From the NCBI RefSeq assembly GCF_005222915.1, contig NZ_STFX01000019.1, forward strand, positions 62,001-126,000: a stretch of 64,000 nucleotides of DNA. The letters run 5' to 3'. The notes beneath the pieces are model-generated. The model made no database searches. It was not told the origin of the DNA and was given only the letters and a program-made list of their open reading frames with translations. The position numbers and the translations under genes are program-made. Shown piece by piece: positions 37,715-46,869 of the stretch; position 1 is the first letter of the stretch, and the number at the start of each line of letters is the position of its first letter. This DNA comes from Rhizobium sp. FKL33 (GTDB lineage Bacteria; Pseudomonadota; Alphaproteobacteria; Rhizobiales; Rhizobiaceae).

Positions 37715-38515
37715 CTAGTTCTCCCTGATCATGATGGCCGAGATTTGCCGGCCGTAATCGTCTTCCTTGCGATGCGTCGTGCGGCGATAGGAGAAGAAAT
37801 TTTCCTCGTCGGCATAGGTGCATCGGTCGATGTTCTCAGCTTGAACGCCTGCGGCGCGCAACCGTTCGACGGTCAGGGCCGGCAGATCGAACATGCTGTG
37901 ATCAGGTATTTCGGACGGTATGAAAAAGCGAGACCATGCCGGGTTCAACTCAAGAAAGCGGGCGACGAATTCCGGACCCACTTCGTAACTGGCCTGGGAT
38001 ATCGATGGGCCGAGGCTGGCGACGATGCGCTCGCGGATCGCGCCGAGCGCGATCATCGCCTCGATCGTGGCTTCGAGCACGCCGCCGAGCGCGCCTTTCC
38101 AGCCGGCATGCGCCGCGCCGATGACGCGGGCGTGCGGATCTGCGAACAGAACCGGGCCGCAATCGGCCGTCAGCACGCCCAGTACGACGCCCGGCGTTGC
38201 GGTGACCTGGCCGTCGGCCTGCGGGCGCTCGCCTCTACTGGAGGCGTCCACCATGACAACGTCGGCGGAATGGATCTGATAAAGCGTGGCGAGGTCGTCC
38301 ACCGATCGGCCGAACCAGGCGGCCACACGGGCGCGATTTTCCTGGATCGCCGTCGGCGCATCCTTGGAGCCCAGTCCGACATTGAGGCCCGCATAGAACC
38401 CTTCCGAGACGCCGCCCTTGCGGGTGAAAAAGCCATGTTCGATGGCCGCGCCGGTTGCTTCCGACAACAGCGCGCTGCGGATCGGCTCGATGTCTTGCGG
38501 GGTGGAATGGGGCAT
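37715..38515 (-). CDS. pgeF: Peptidoglycan editing factor PgeF (multicopper-like fold)
   Basis: This 266-residue YfiH/DUF152 protein is linked to removing wrongly inserted amino acids in peptidoglycan stems and to purine-nucleoside activity. Zinc-site residues are present: QIHSADVV, LTADCGPVLF and GAAHAGWKGAL. The ATG at 38515 is preferred over an in-frame TTG at 38536, although neither has a strong ribosome site. It lies between the M24-fold gene and midA, a standard Rhizobiales order. Confidence 0.9.
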   Translation of the reverse strand: MPHSTPQDIEPIRSALLSEATGAAIEHGFFTRKGGVSEGFYAGLNVGLGSKDAPTAIQENRARVAAWFGRSVDDLATLYQIHSADVVMVDASSRGERPQADGQVTATPGVVLGVLTADCGPVLFADPHARVIGAAHAGWKGALGGVLEATIEAMIALGAIRERIVASLGPSISQASYEVGPEFVARFLELNPAWSRFFIPSEIPDHSMFDLPALTVERLRAAGVQAENIDRCTYADEENFFSYRRTTHRKEDDYGRQISAIMIREN

Positions 38516-38617
38516 GGGGAAGGGTAGCCTTGTCAAACACTGTCGGTCGGATGGGCGTCGGCGCGCGGCGCAGTCGCCGTGAGGCTGGCGGATGTTTGCA
38601 GCCTCACGGGAGTCGAG

Positions 38618-39715
38618 TCAACTCTGGAACGGCGGAAGATCCACCGCCGGGCTCGTCACCACCAGCGCCTTGAACAGATCGCCCATGTCGTTTTCGCCAT
38701 CGCCCGCCAGACGTTTGACCGCGGCCACGATCTCTTCCTGCCGCGCCGCATCCTTGCCGGCGCCGAGCGCGCCGGCCCGGTCGGCAAGACCGAGGCCGAG
38801 CAGGAAATCCCCCTGGCCGCCAAGGCCGGCGACATGAATGGCGCAATGGCGCGCGACATCGGCGAGCGCGGAGAAATCGACATGGCTGGTCAGATCCGCT
38901 TCGCCGGGATGGGCGAGCGGCGGATCATAGCGATGCCGGTAGATCGCCTGCAGCGTATCGCCGAAGCCCTGCTCGATATGGCCATAATCGATGATCAGGC
39001 CGACGCCGCCGGTGCGGAACAGCCGTTCGGAAATCGCCTGCATGATGGCGGCGCGCGCCGGCGCGAGTTCCGCCACGGCACCGATCGGCGCCTCGCGATG
39101 CCCCGGAGGCAGCAGGATGGGATCGACGCCCGCCACGCCGATCGCAAAGGTCAACCGGTCGTCGGCATCGAGCCCGACCAACCGCTCGCGAAAACCGTTC
39201 GGCGTCTTGACGAATTGGCGGATCGGCACGGCGTCGAAAAATTCATTGGCGACCAGCAGCAGGAACCCCTCCGGGATGGCGTCGAAGGTCTCGCTCCATT
39301 CGGTCTTGCCGGCATGGTTGGCCAGCGTCTTCGCCTGGACCTCGCGCAGCGTCGGGCTGGTCTCGATCATATGCACGGTGGCTGCGGCGTAGAGCTCCGG
39401 TTCCAGCCGCTCGACGGTGCGAAGGATGTCGGCCATCATCGTGCCGCGTCCGGGGCCGATTTCGGCGATGCGCAGGCGGTCGACCGGCTTCAGATGCCGC
39501 CGCCAGGCCTCGACGAAGAAGACGCCGATCATTTCGCCGAACAGCTGGCTGATTTCAGGAGCGGTGACGAAATCGCCGCCGCGGCCGAAAGGATCGCGGG
39601 TCTTGTAATAGCCGTGCTCGGGGTCGGCGAGGCAGAGCGCGAAATAGTCGGTGATCGAAATCGGGCCGTTGGCGCGGATGATGGCGCGGATTTTCTCTCG
39701 AAGCGGCGTCGTCAT
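38618..39715 (-). CDS. MidA/NDUFAF7-family SAM-dependent methyltransferase
   Basis: This 365-residue protein (DUF185) matches the family whose mitochondrial member NDUFAF7 methylates an arginine in complex I. Motifs include SITDYFALCLADPEHGYYKTRDPFG in the N-terminus (shown in pieces: FALCLADPEHGYY) and the SAM loop IAEIGPGRGTMMADIL near residue 85. ANEFFDAVPIRQF is conserved. Its start overlaps lgt's stop by four bases (ATGA). A role in complex I assembly in bacteria is plausible but unproven. Confidence 0.88.
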   Translation of the reverse strand: MTTPLREKIRAIIRANGPISITDYFALCLADPEHGYYKTRDPFGRGGDFVTAPEISQLFGEMIGVFFVEAWRRHLKPVDRLRIAEIGPGRGTMMADILRTVERLEPELYAAATVHMIETSPTLREVQAKTLANHAGKTEWSETFDAIPEGFLLLVANEFFDAVPIRQFVKTPNGFRERLVGLDADDRLTFAIGVAGVDPILLPPGHREAPIGAVAELAPARAAIMQAISERLFRTGGVGLIIDYGHIEQGFGDTLQAIYRHRYDPPLAHPGEADLTSHVDFSALADVARHCAIHVAGLGGQGDFLLGLGLADRAGALGAGKDAARQEEIVAAVKRLAGDGENDMGDLFKALVVTSPAVDLPPFQS

Positions 39716-40566
39716 GCGTCGGCCAACTCACGGCTGGCGGCGCGCTTGGCGCGGGCCATCGCCCAGATGCCGAGAAGAAGCATGGGCAAAGACAGCACCA
39801 TGCCCATGGTCAGCCAGCCGCCGGCGAGATAGCCGAGCTGCGCATCCGGCTCACGGACGAATTCGACCGAAATGCGCGACAATGCATAGAGGGAGACGAA
39901 GGCGCCGGCGGTGAAGCCGGGCGTCTTCAGGCTGCCGCGCAGGAAGACGAGCGCTGCGAGGATCAGGCCGGTGACGATGCCTTCGAGACCCGCTTCATAG
40001 AGCTGGCTCGGATGCCGCGCAAAGGGCTCCTGTCCGGGAAACACCACGGCCCAGGGAACATTGGTGATCTTGCCCCACAATTCGCCGTTGATGAAATTGG
40101 CGATGCGGCCCATGAACAGGCCGGTCACGCAGACGGTGGCGACGACGTCGAACAGCGACCAGACGCGGATGCCGCGCCGCCGGGCAAAGAGGATCATGGC
40201 GATGGTGGTGCCGGTGATGCCGCCATGGAAAGACATGCCGCCGTTCCAGATCTGGATCGCCCGCACCGGGTCGGCCAGCACGCTGTCGAGATCATAGAAC
40301 AGAATATAGCCGAGACGTCCGCCGACCACGATGCCGATCGCCGCCCAAAACACGAAATCATCGATATCGTTCAGCGTCATCGCCGGCTTGTCGTTGCGCC
40401 AGAGCCGCGGGGTGGTGACGATCTTGCGCGCATAGGCCCAGCCGAGCAGGATGCCGACGACATAGGAGATCCCGTACCATTTGACCGAGATCGGCCCGAG
40501 AGACAGGGCGACAGGATCGATGTCGGGAAAGGGCAGTATGGCGAGATTGTACAACGCCTCGGTCAA
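39712..40566 (-). CDS. lgt: Prolipoprotein diacylglyceryl transferase
   Basis: This 284-residue membrane enzyme adds diacylglycerol to the lipobox cysteine of prolipoproteins. The Lgt signature GRIANFINGELWGK lies near residues 152-165, with the conserved SFHGGITG His region before it. About seven helices are visible. A TTG start at 40566 is chosen: GGAG lies seven bases upstream and no ATG fits nearby. It heads the lgt-midA-pgeF operon and is divergent from ubiK. Confidence 0.93.
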   Translation of the reverse strand: MTEALYNLAILPFPDIDPVALSLGPISVKWYGISYVVGILLGWAYARKIVTTPRLWRNDKPAMTLNDIDDFVFWAAIGIVVGGRLGYILFYDLDSVLADPVRAIQIWNGGMSFHGGITGTTIAMILFARRRGIRVWSLFDVVATVCVTGLFMGRIANFINGELWGKITNVPWAVVFPGQEPFARHPSQLYEAGLEGIVTGLILAALVFLRGSLKTPGFTAGAFVSLYALSRISVEFVREPDAQLGYLAGGWLTMGMVLSLPMLLLGIWAMARAKRAASRELADA

Positions 40567-40747
40567 TGGCTCGCTCCATGCAAGTCTTGTTCGCGGGATC
40601 GGCGGCTTATAGCATGGTTGCCTGCGCAAGACAGAGGCGGGACGCGGTCAACGGGATTTTTTGCCGCGCCGGGGCGAAATTCCTTGCATCGAGAGGGGCC
40701 ATTGCCTACCTCCGGTTCATGCATTCATTCCGTTATCGGAGGCTCAG

Positions 40748-41008
40748 ATGACCACGGGACCCAATCGCATTCTCGACGATTTCGCCAAGCTGATGACCGA
40801 CGCGGCCGGCGCGGTCCAGGGCGTCGGCAAGGAAGTCGAAACCGCGTTCAAGGCGCAGGCGGAGCGGTGGCTCAACAGCATGGATCTCGTCAAGCGCGAG
40901 GAATTCGAGGCGGTGCGCGAGATGGCGGTGAAGGCCCGCGAGGAAAACGACGCGCTCGCCGCCCGCATCGCGGCGCTCGAGGCCAAGCTCGGCGCATCTG
41001 GGGAATAA
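40748..41008 (+). CDS. ubiK: Ubiquinone biosynthesis accessory factor UbiK
   Basis: This 86-residue BMFP-family protein helps the Ubi complex in aerobic ubiquinone synthesis. It begins MTTGPNRILDDFAKLMTDAAGA, an amphipathic helix, and has a C-terminal coiled coil (REEFEAVREMAVKAREEN ... ALEAKL). A GGAGGC ribosome site lies six bases before the ATG. It feeds, in concept, the bc1 complex encoded elsewhere in this window. Confidence 0.88.
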   Translation: MTTGPNRILDDFAKLMTDAAGAVQGVGKEVETAFKAQAERWLNSMDLVKREEFEAVREMAVKAREENDALAARIAALEAKLGASGE

Positions 41009-41042
41009 AACCAGACACTTATAGGGTTTATGACATGTTAAG

Positions 41043-41078
41043 ATGGCGGGCGTGGTTTATCCACAGCCCGCCATTTTT
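41043..41078 (+). terminator. Rho-independent terminator after ubiK
   Basis: ATGGCGGGC pairs with GCCCGCCAT, with an inner GTGG/CCAC stem and a TTTAT loop, followed by five T. Confidence 0.9.
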
Positions 41079-41404
41079 GTTTTCAGCAGTTTTTTCAAGC
41101 CTGTGGAAAGGAGCGAAAAATCCTTATCCGAGAGTCAGTTAAGTTTGGCTGTTGAATCTGAATATCAGTCTTTTCTAAGCGGGCTCGTCGCAATTTCGAA
41201 AGGGCGGGGCTGGAAACGCGAATCCGGCGCTATAGACTGATTTTACAAGATGATTCGAAGCGAAAGACGCAAGTTCCGGGCAGGGTAGTAAGCCCATAGT
41301 CAGCTCGTCGCTTCGCGGATCATTCCTAGAATTTAAACATTTGCCCCCGCGACGGCGTTGCCGCTTTCGCGGAGGGTCGAGAATTGTCACTCTTCAGGTG
41401 CAGC
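41079..41404 (+). promoter_or_regulatory. Upstream region of the ybjN-proC operon
   Basis: This 326-base gap has no credible ORF. A CCGCGA/TCGCGG stem with an inner CGGC/GCCG hairpin (41347-41372) lies 33 bases before the YbjN start and may structure its leader. The rest is moderately AT-rich and probably contains the promoter. Confidence 0.35.
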
Positions 41405-41905
41405 ATGAGCCTTTTTGATATCAAGGTCGAGCGACAGTCCCATCCGGTGGACATGATCGAATTCGTCGCCGACACCAACGACTGGTCCTTCGAGCGTTCC
41501 GCCGACGACGAGATCGCCATGACCGTCGCTGGGCGCTGGGCCGATTACTACGTGTCCTTTTCCTGGATGGAACAGTTCGAGGCGCTGCATTTCTCCTGCG
41601 CTTTCGATCTGCGCATTCCGGAAGCGCGTCTTACTGAGGTCAACAAGCTCGTGGCCATCATCAATGGCGACATGCTGCTCGGCCACTTCGATGTGTGGAA
41701 CAAGGCTGAATCGGTGATCTTCCGCCAGTCGCTGCTGCTGTCGGGCGGGCTCGAGCCCACGGGTCGGCAGGTCGAGGCGATGCTGGCGTCGTCGATCGAC
41801 ACTTGCGAGGCCTATTTCCAGGCGTTCCAGTTCGTCGTCTGGTCCGGCATGAGCGCGCAGGCCGCGATCGACGCCGTCCGGTTCGAAACGGTCGGCGAAG
41901 CATGA
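41405..41905 (+). CDS. YbjN-domain protein
   Basis: This 166-residue YbjN-family protein starts MSLFDIKVERQSHPVDMIE. YbjN proteins resemble type III secretion chaperones in fold and affect motility and stress in E. coli; the role in Rhizobiales is unknown. Key family features are the WADYYVSFSW and LLGHFDVW segments. Its stop overlaps proC's start by four bases (ATGA), a conserved coupling in this order. Confidence 0.88.
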   Translation: MSLFDIKVERQSHPVDMIEFVADTNDWSFERSADDEIAMTVAGRWADYYVSFSWMEQFEALHFSCAFDLRIPEARLTEVNKLVAIINGDMLLGHFDVWNKAESVIFRQSLLLSGGLEPTGRQVEAMLASSIDTCEAYFQAFQFVVWSGMSAQAAIDAVRFETVGEA

Positions 41906-42717
41906 GCGCGATCAAGGGGCCCATCATTCTCATCGGCGCCGGCAATATGGGCGGCGCCATGGCGCTCGGCTGGGTGCGCAGCGGAATTGCGCCGCAGAGC
42001 ATCATCGCCGCCGATCCCAATCCGCAAGGGCCGATGAAGACGCGGCTCGCGGAAGCCGGCATCGGCTTCGTGTCGGAGCCCCCCAAGGGCGTGAAGGCCG
42101 GCGTGCTGTTCATCGCGGTCAAGCCGCAGGTCATGGGCGAGGTGCTGCCCGCCTATCGGACATTGGTGGGGCCGGACACGATCATCGTTTCGGTCGCCGC
42201 AGGCAAGACGCTGGGCTTCATCGAAGCCAATCTTGGCGAGGCCGCCATGGTGCGCGCCATGCCGAACACGCCGGCGATGATCGGTCGCGGCGTCACCGGC
42301 GCTTTCGCCAACGAACATGTGACGCCTGCGCAGCGCGCCGCCGTGGACGCCCTGCTCAAGGTTTCGGGTCCGGTCGAATGGGTCGAGACCGAAGCGTTGA
42401 TCGACGCCGTGACCGCCGTCTCAGGCTCCGGTCCGGCTTATGTGTTTCACCTCGTCGAATGCATGGCGGAGGCAGGCCGTAAACTCGGTCTGCCGGCGGA
42501 CCTCTCCATGCGTCTGGCGAGGGCTACTGTGTCGGGCGCTGGTGAATTGCTTCACCAGTCGCCCGGCGAAGCAGCCGAACTGCGCAAGAATGTGACGTCT
42601 CCGGGCGGCACGACGGCCGCGGCGCTCGCGGTGCTGATGGCCGAGGACGGCTTGCAGCCCCTGTTCGACGCGGCGATCAAGGCCGCGCGCGACCGCGCCG
42701 AAGAACTGGCGGGCTGA
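41902..42717 (+). CDS. proC: Pyrroline-5-carboxylate reductase
   Basis: This 271-residue NAD(P)H enzyme makes the last step of proline synthesis. The Rossmann start ILIGAGNMGGAMALGW, the conserved VRAMPNTPAMIGRG, and the C-terminal VTAVSGSGPAYVFHL / SPGGTTAAAL segments identify it. It is coupled to ybjN by ATGA and followed four bases later by csaA. Confidence 0.96.
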   Translation: MSAIKGPIILIGAGNMGGAMALGWVRSGIAPQSIIAADPNPQGPMKTRLAEAGIGFVSEPPKGVKAGVLFIAVKPQVMGEVLPAYRTLVGPDTIIVSVAAGKTLGFIEANLGEAAMVRAMPNTPAMIGRGVTGAFANEHVTPAQRAAVDALLKVSGPVEWVETEALIDAVTAVSGSGPAYVFHLVECMAEAGRKLGLPADLSMRLARATVSGAGELLHQSPGEAAELRKNVTSPGGTTAAALAVLMAEDGLQPLFDAAIKAARDRAEELAG

Positions 42718-42721
42718 CCCC

Positions 42722-43063
42722 ATGGCCGAGCAGATTTCCTATGCCGATTTCGAGCGCGTCGATATTCGCGTCGGCACGGTCGTGGACGCGCAGCCTTTTC
42801 CAGAGGCGCGCAAGCCGGCCATCAAGCTGGTCATTGATTTCGGGCCCGAGATCGGCCTCAAGAAATCCTCGGCGCAGATCACCGTGCATTACCGGCCGGA
42901 AACGCTGGTCGGGCGGCAGGTGCTCGGCGTCGTCAATTTCCCGCCGCGCCAGATCGGCCCGTTCATGTCGGAATGCCTGACGCTCGGCTTCGCCGACGCC
43001 GAGGGCGCAATCGTGCTGGCGCGCCCGGACGCCGCCGTGCCGAACGGCCAGAGACTGATCTGA
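42722..43063 (+). CDS. csaA: CsaA-type tRNA-binding protein
   Basis: This 113-residue single-domain OB-fold protein matches the tRNA-binding domain of MetRS/Arc1p. It carries FERVDIRVGTVVDAQPFPEARKPA in pieces (DIRVGTVVDAQPFPEA) and VVNFPPRQIGPFMSECLTLG (in part). CsaA has been described as a chaperone-like, tRNA-binding dimer. It lies four bases after proC in one operon. Confidence 0.92.
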   Translation: MAEQISYADFERVDIRVGTVVDAQPFPEARKPAIKLVIDFGPEIGLKKSSAQITVHYRPETLVGRQVLGVVNFPPRQIGPFMSECLTLGFADAEGAIVLARPDAAVPNGQRLI

Positions 43064-43123
43064 CGCAATTTACACCAATTCGTGCGTTATGTCGCGCCGC
43101 GACAGAACGACGGGAGCTCCGAC

Positions 43124-43696
43124 ATGCCGCTCAGCGCCATCCACGAGAAATTCAAGGTGTCCTGCCTGCCGCGCGCCACCGAAGTCGCGCGGGAATGGGG
43201 TGCTACGCATGTGATTTCGCTGCTCGATCCCGGCATCGCGGATGAGCATGTGCCGCGTGTCTCCGGCGCCGAACATGTCGTGGCGCGGCTGCGGGACCAG
43301 GAAAACATGCTGGAAACCGGGCATTTTCCCGATCTGGTCGTCAGCCTGTTCGAAACGGTTCGGCCGGCCGCCGATCGCCACGACGCCCGCATTCTGGTTC
43401 ACTGCCATGCCGGCATCTCGCGCTCGACGGCGTTCGCCTATTCGCTGATCGCCCATCGCGCAGGTCCCGGCAAGGAAGTGGAGGCCTTTGACGCTTTCCT
43501 GTCGATTGTTCACAAGCCCTGGCCGAACCGCCGCATCGTCGAAATCCTCGACCGGCATTTCGGTCGCGACGGCGCCATGCTCGCGCCGCTGGATGCCCTG
43601 CGGGAAAAGCACCCGCGCCGGATCGATGCGCTGCATCGTCACAATATCCGCCGCGGTTTCTTCGAACTGGTGCCCTGCGAAATCTACAATCGCTGA
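43124..43696 (+). CDS. Dual-specificity/tyrosine phosphatase-like protein
   Basis: This 190-residue protein has the CX5R phosphatase loop HCHAGISRST near residues 92-101 with catalytic Cys and Arg. An upstream Asp in SLFETVRPAADRHDAR could be the general acid, but I am unsure. The start at 43124 (MPLSAIHEKFKVSCL) is preferred over a longer frame. Substrate unknown. It converges with the histidine kinase gene, three bases apart. Confidence 0.82.
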   Translation: MPLSAIHEKFKVSCLPRATEVAREWGATHVISLLDPGIADEHVPRVSGAEHVVARLRDQENMLETGHFPDLVVSLFETVRPAADRHDARILVHCHAGISRSTAFAYSLIAHRAGPGKEVEAFDAFLSIVHKPWPNRRIVEILDRHFGRDGAMLAPLDALREKHPRRIDALHRHNIRRGFFELVPCEIYNR

Positions 43697-43699
43697 TAA

Positions 43700-45079
43700 T
43701 CACACAGGGATGCGGATCGTCGCTCTCAGGCCGCCCAGCGGGCTGTCCGACAGCGTGACGTTGCCGCCGTGACCCCTGGCGATATCGCGCACGATGGCGA
43801 GGCCCAGACCGGTGCCGGACGCATCGAGATTGCGCGCCTCGTCGAGCCGGAAGAACGGCTTGAACACTTCTTCGCGCATGGCTTCGGGAATGCCCGGACC
43901 GTCGTCGTCCACCGTCACCGTGAGGAAACGGTCTGAATTGCGCGCCTCGACCCTGACGGTCTGGCCATGCCGCCAGGCATTGGCGGCGAGATTGGTGACG
44001 AGCCGCGTGAAGGCCATCGGCCTGACATGGACGACGGTAGACCCCGAAATCGAATAGGTCAGGTCCTTGCCGTGCAGGAGCGCGTTTTCCTCGAGCTGCG
44101 AGAAAAGCTTGTTGAGATCGAGTTCGCCATGCGCCTCCTCGATCTGGCCGCGTGCGAAGGCGAGATAGCCTTCGAGCATGCTGTCCATGTCGTCTATGTC
44201 GCGGTTGAGATTTTCGAGATCGGCGGGTGTTTCGGCCACCGCCAGCTCCAGCCTGAAGCGGGTGAGGATGGTGCGCAAGTCATGGCTGACGCCGCTCAGC
44301 ATGGCCGTGCGCTGCTCGATCTGGCGTTCTATGCGCTCGCGCATCTGCAGGAAGGCGTAGCCGGCGCGGCGCACTTCGTCGGCGCCACGGGGGATAAAGG
44401 GCACGGTCGGCTTCTGGCCCTTGCCGAAGCTCTCGGCGGCGCGCGTCAGCGCCACGATTGGGCGGATCTGGCCGCGCAGGAACAGGATGGAGATGATGAT
44501 CAGCACCAGCGAAGCGCCGACCATCCAGATGATGAAGATATGCGTGTTGGAGGCGTAAGCGCGATCGCGGCGCGTCACCACGCTCAGGATGCGCTTGGGG
44601 CCGAGCTTGATCCGCACTTCCACCGTGCGCTCGTCATTGCTGGTGTTGAGCCAGAAGGGACGGCGGATCTGGTCGCTGATCTGCTGGGACAGGATCTGGT
44701 CGAGCAGGAAGAAGGTGGAGGTCGACGTCGGCGCGGGGAGATCTTCGTCGGAGAGGATGCGCACCTGGAGGCCGAGACGGCTGCCGGCGATACGGACGAC
44801 ATCGCTTTCGATCTGTGGCGAGGGGAGGGTTTCCATGACGTCGATGATCGCGGCGATGTCGCGCGTCACGGCGGCGGACAGGCGTTCCGTCACCATCTGC
44901 CAATGCCGCTCCATGAAGACGGCGGCGACGACGCCCTGCAAAAGCACCATCGGAATGACGACGATCAGCAGCGAGCGGGCGAAGAGGCCGCGCGGCAGAT
45001 TGCGGCGCATGAAGCGGCTGAAGGCGCCTTCGCAATACACGGGGCGCAGCGCGTCGTCCGAGGCCTCCGGCGCGCTCAT
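43700..45079 (-). CDS. EnvZ-like sensor histidine kinase
   Basis: This 459-residue membrane kinase has two helices (about 30-55 and 180-203) flanking a periplasmic sensor. A HAMP domain follows, then a HisKA with phospho-His in SGVSHDLRTILTRF, and an ATPase with the N box NLAANAWRHG and G1 VDDDGPGIPEA. It is four bases overlapped with petR (ATGA), so it is likely PetR's partner. The stimulus is unknown; its periplasmic loop has no known motif I can identify. Confidence 0.9.
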   Translation of the reverse strand: MSAPEASDDALRPVYCEGAFSRFMRRNLPRGLFARSLLIVVIPMVLLQGVVAAVFMERHWQMVTERLSAAVTRDIAAIIDVMETLPSPQIESDVVRIAGSRLGLQVRILSDEDLPAPTSTSTFFLLDQILSQQISDQIRRPFWLNTSNDERTVEVRIKLGPKRILSVVTRRDRAYASNTHIFIIWMVGASLVLIIISILFLRGQIRPIVALTRAAESFGKGQKPTVPFIPRGADEVRRAGYAFLQMRERIERQIEQRTAMLSGVSHDLRTILTRFRLELAVAETPADLENLNRDIDDMDSMLEGYLAFARGQIEEAHGELDLNKLFSQLEENALLHGKDLTYSISGSTVVHVRPMAFTRLVTNLAANAWRHGQTVRVEARNSDRFLTVTVDDDGPGIPEAMREEVFKPFFRLDEARNLDASGTGLGLAIVRDIARGHGGNVTLSDSPLGGLRATIRIPV

Positions 45080-45786
45080 CCGTTCTGATCCAGAGACAGC
45101 TTGTAGCCGATGCCGCGCACCGTCTGCAGCCAGACCGGATTGGCGGGATCGTCTTCGATCTTGCGTCTGAGGCGATTGATCTGCACGTCGATGGTGCGCT
45201 CGCCGACATCGCCGCCGCCGCCCGACAATTCATGACGCGGAATGGTCTGTCCGGCATTGGCGGCGAAGATCATCATGATCTCCTGCTCGCGGCCCGTGAG
45301 CCCGATGATCGCCGCGCCGCGGCGCAGTTCCTTCTTGACCAGATTGAAGTTGAACGGACCGAAAATCAGCTGGTCGATCTTGGGTTTGGTCGGGTTGGTG
45401 GATCGTTTGAGAATATTGTTGATGCGCAGCACAAGTTCGCGCGGCTCGAAGGGCTTGGCGAGATAATCGTCCGCTCCCGCCTCGAGACCCGCAATGCGCC
45501 AGTCGGCCTCGGAGCGGGCCGTCAACAGGATCACCGGGATATTGCGGATCTCGCGCAGGGAACCCGTCAGCGCGATGCCGTTTTCGCCCGGCATCATCAC
45601 ATCCACCACCATCAGGTCGAAATCGAGGCCTTCAAGCTTGCGGCGAGCCTCGGCCGAGTCGGCGGCGACGGTGACGCGGAAACCCTTGCCGGACAGGAAT
45701 TTCTGCAGCAATTCGCGGATGCGGCGGTCGTCGTCGACGATCAGCAGATGCGGCGCATCGTCGTCCAGCGGTCGCGTCTCGGTCAT
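45076..45786 (-). CDS. petR: OmpR-family response regulator, PetR-like
   Basis: This 236-residue regulator has a receiver domain with the phospho-Asp in LMVVDVMMPGENG, Thr and Lys of the switch (LTARSEAD, AKPFEPREL), and a C-terminal winged helix (RTIDVQINRLRRKIEDDP). It starts MTETRPLDDDAPHLLIVDDD. It lies between a MarR-type gene and a kinase gene, the petP-petR arrangement known from Rhodobacter, where PetR is linked to bc1 expression and growth. The bc1 operon petABC is 36 kb away in this window. Confidence 0.88.
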   Translation of the reverse strand: MTETRPLDDDAPHLLIVDDDRRIRELLQKFLSGKGFRVTVAADSAEARRKLEGLDFDLMVVDVMMPGENGIALTGSLREIRNIPVILLTARSEADWRIAGLEAGADDYLAKPFEPRELVLRINNILKRSTNPTKPKIDQLIFGPFNFNLVKKELRRGAAIIGLTGREQEIMMIFAANAGQTIPRHELSGGGGDVGERTIDVQINRLRRKIEDDPANPVWLQTVRGIGYKLSLDQNG

Positions 45787-45788
45787 GG

Positions 45789-46268
45789 CTAGTCCTCCTT
45801 GTCGCACATGCCCTTGAGAAAGGCGAGAACGGCGCCGCGCGTCTTGTCGTCCGCGCCGTCGAGAGCGCCCGCGATGCGCCGAGATTGCGGCCGCGCGAGG
45901 GCAAGCGCGAGATCGCGGCCCGTCTTCGTCGGATAGAGCCTTCGCTGCCGGCGGTCGTCCGGCCCCTCGCGCTGGGCGATATAGCCTGAATCGATCAACT
46001 GCTTCAGCACGCGGGCCAGGGACTGTTTGGTGATGTTCAGCGTATCGAGCAGGTCGGCGACAGTCATGCCCGGGCTTCGGTTGACGAAGTGCACCACGCG
46101 GTGATGCGCGCGGCCGAAACCGCTCTTTTCCAGAATGGCGTCGGGATCGGAAATAAAGTCGCGATAGGCGAAGAACAACAGTTCGATAATCTCGAAGTCG
46201 ATGTCACCGCCGCCGTCCATGCGATCGGTTACGAGATCGGCCGCTGCATCCATCCTGTCTGCCTTCAT
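45789..46268 (-). CDS. petP: MarR-family regulator, PetP-like
   Basis: This 159-residue winged-helix protein has the MarR core GMTVADLLDTLNITKQSLARVLKQL with wing REGPDDRRQRRLYPT. Its stop lies two bases before the petR ATG, and petR's ribosome site GGAGGA lies inside the end of its coding region, so the two are tightly coupled. It is named for the petP-petR synteny. A perfect inverted repeat 50 bases upstream is its likely operator. Confidence 0.87.
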   Translation of the reverse strand: MKADRMDAAADLVTDRMDGGGDIDFEIIELLFFAYRDFISDPDAILEKSGFGRAHHRVVHFVNRSPGMTVADLLDTLNITKQSLARVLKQLIDSGYIAQREGPDDRRQRRLYPTKTGRDLALALARPQSRRIAGALDGADDKTRGAVLAFLKGMCDKED

Positions 46269-46318
46269 TCTTCGTCACCGGCTCCCGATTTCTCACGCCT
46301 GGGGCTTTGGGGATGTTA

Positions 46319-46335
46319 TGTCAGCATGACTGACA
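46319..46335 (-). promoter_or_regulatory. Inverted repeat in petP promoter
   Basis: TGTCAG-CATGA-CTGACA is a perfect 6-5-6 palindrome ending 50 bases before the petP start. It is a good candidate for PetP autoregulation. The rest of the 325-base gap to 46593 shows no gene or strong structure. Confidence 0.5.
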
Positions 46336-46593
46336 CAATTTCCAGCCCTTATCGTCCGAAATCGGCACTCCCGGTGCAAAACGCTTCCCGGCGGGCTCAG
46401 CCGAATAGAATGCGCCTGTTCGCCGTTTTCCATGAGAAGGTTACATCAAGGGCGCATTCATGGCCAGCGATAGACCTGTCGGCGTTTCCCCTGTTCCCCC
46501 GGTAACGCCACACTTCGGATTTTTTTGCGACTGTCGGGGAGCCAAATTCGTCGCCGCGCGTTGCGGGAAAAGCAAGGACAGGGACTTAAAGCC

Positions 46594-46758
46594 ATGAATC
46601 AGAACAGCAATCCCGACACGACCGTCGCCAGTCAGCTTCGCCCTCTCGTCGCAATTGTGGCGGTTTTCAGCATGAGCGTCTTCGCGCTGCTGATCACGAC
46701 CGCGAGCTTGGGCGCCTCGCCGATCAACACGATGGAAATTGCCGACGCCGATTTTTGA
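46594..46758 (+). CDS. Small single-helix membrane protein
   Basis: This 54-residue protein MNQNSNPDTTVASQLRPLVA... has one hydrophobic helix (IVAVFSMSVFALLITTASL). An AGGGAC lies nine bases before the ATG. No family recognised. It lies 112 bases upstream of the metallo-beta-lactamase-fold gene. Coding is supported by reading-frame length and composition only. Confidence 0.5.
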   Translation: MNQNSNPDTTVASQLRPLVAIVAVFSMSVFALLITTASLGASPINTMEIADADF

Positions 46759-46869
46759 GGCGGCGCCTGCGCGCTGGGGTTTTTGTGACGTCCTCGAGCG
46801 GGACGGGCGACAAATCTCCTCCGGCATGCTTTATCATCGCGCCCCAGAGCATGAATCAGGAGTAGGCGC

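Noticed and set aside
38516-38536. TTG start adding seven residues to PgeF
   Set aside because: The ATG at 38515 gives the family-like start and the TTG has no better ribosome site.
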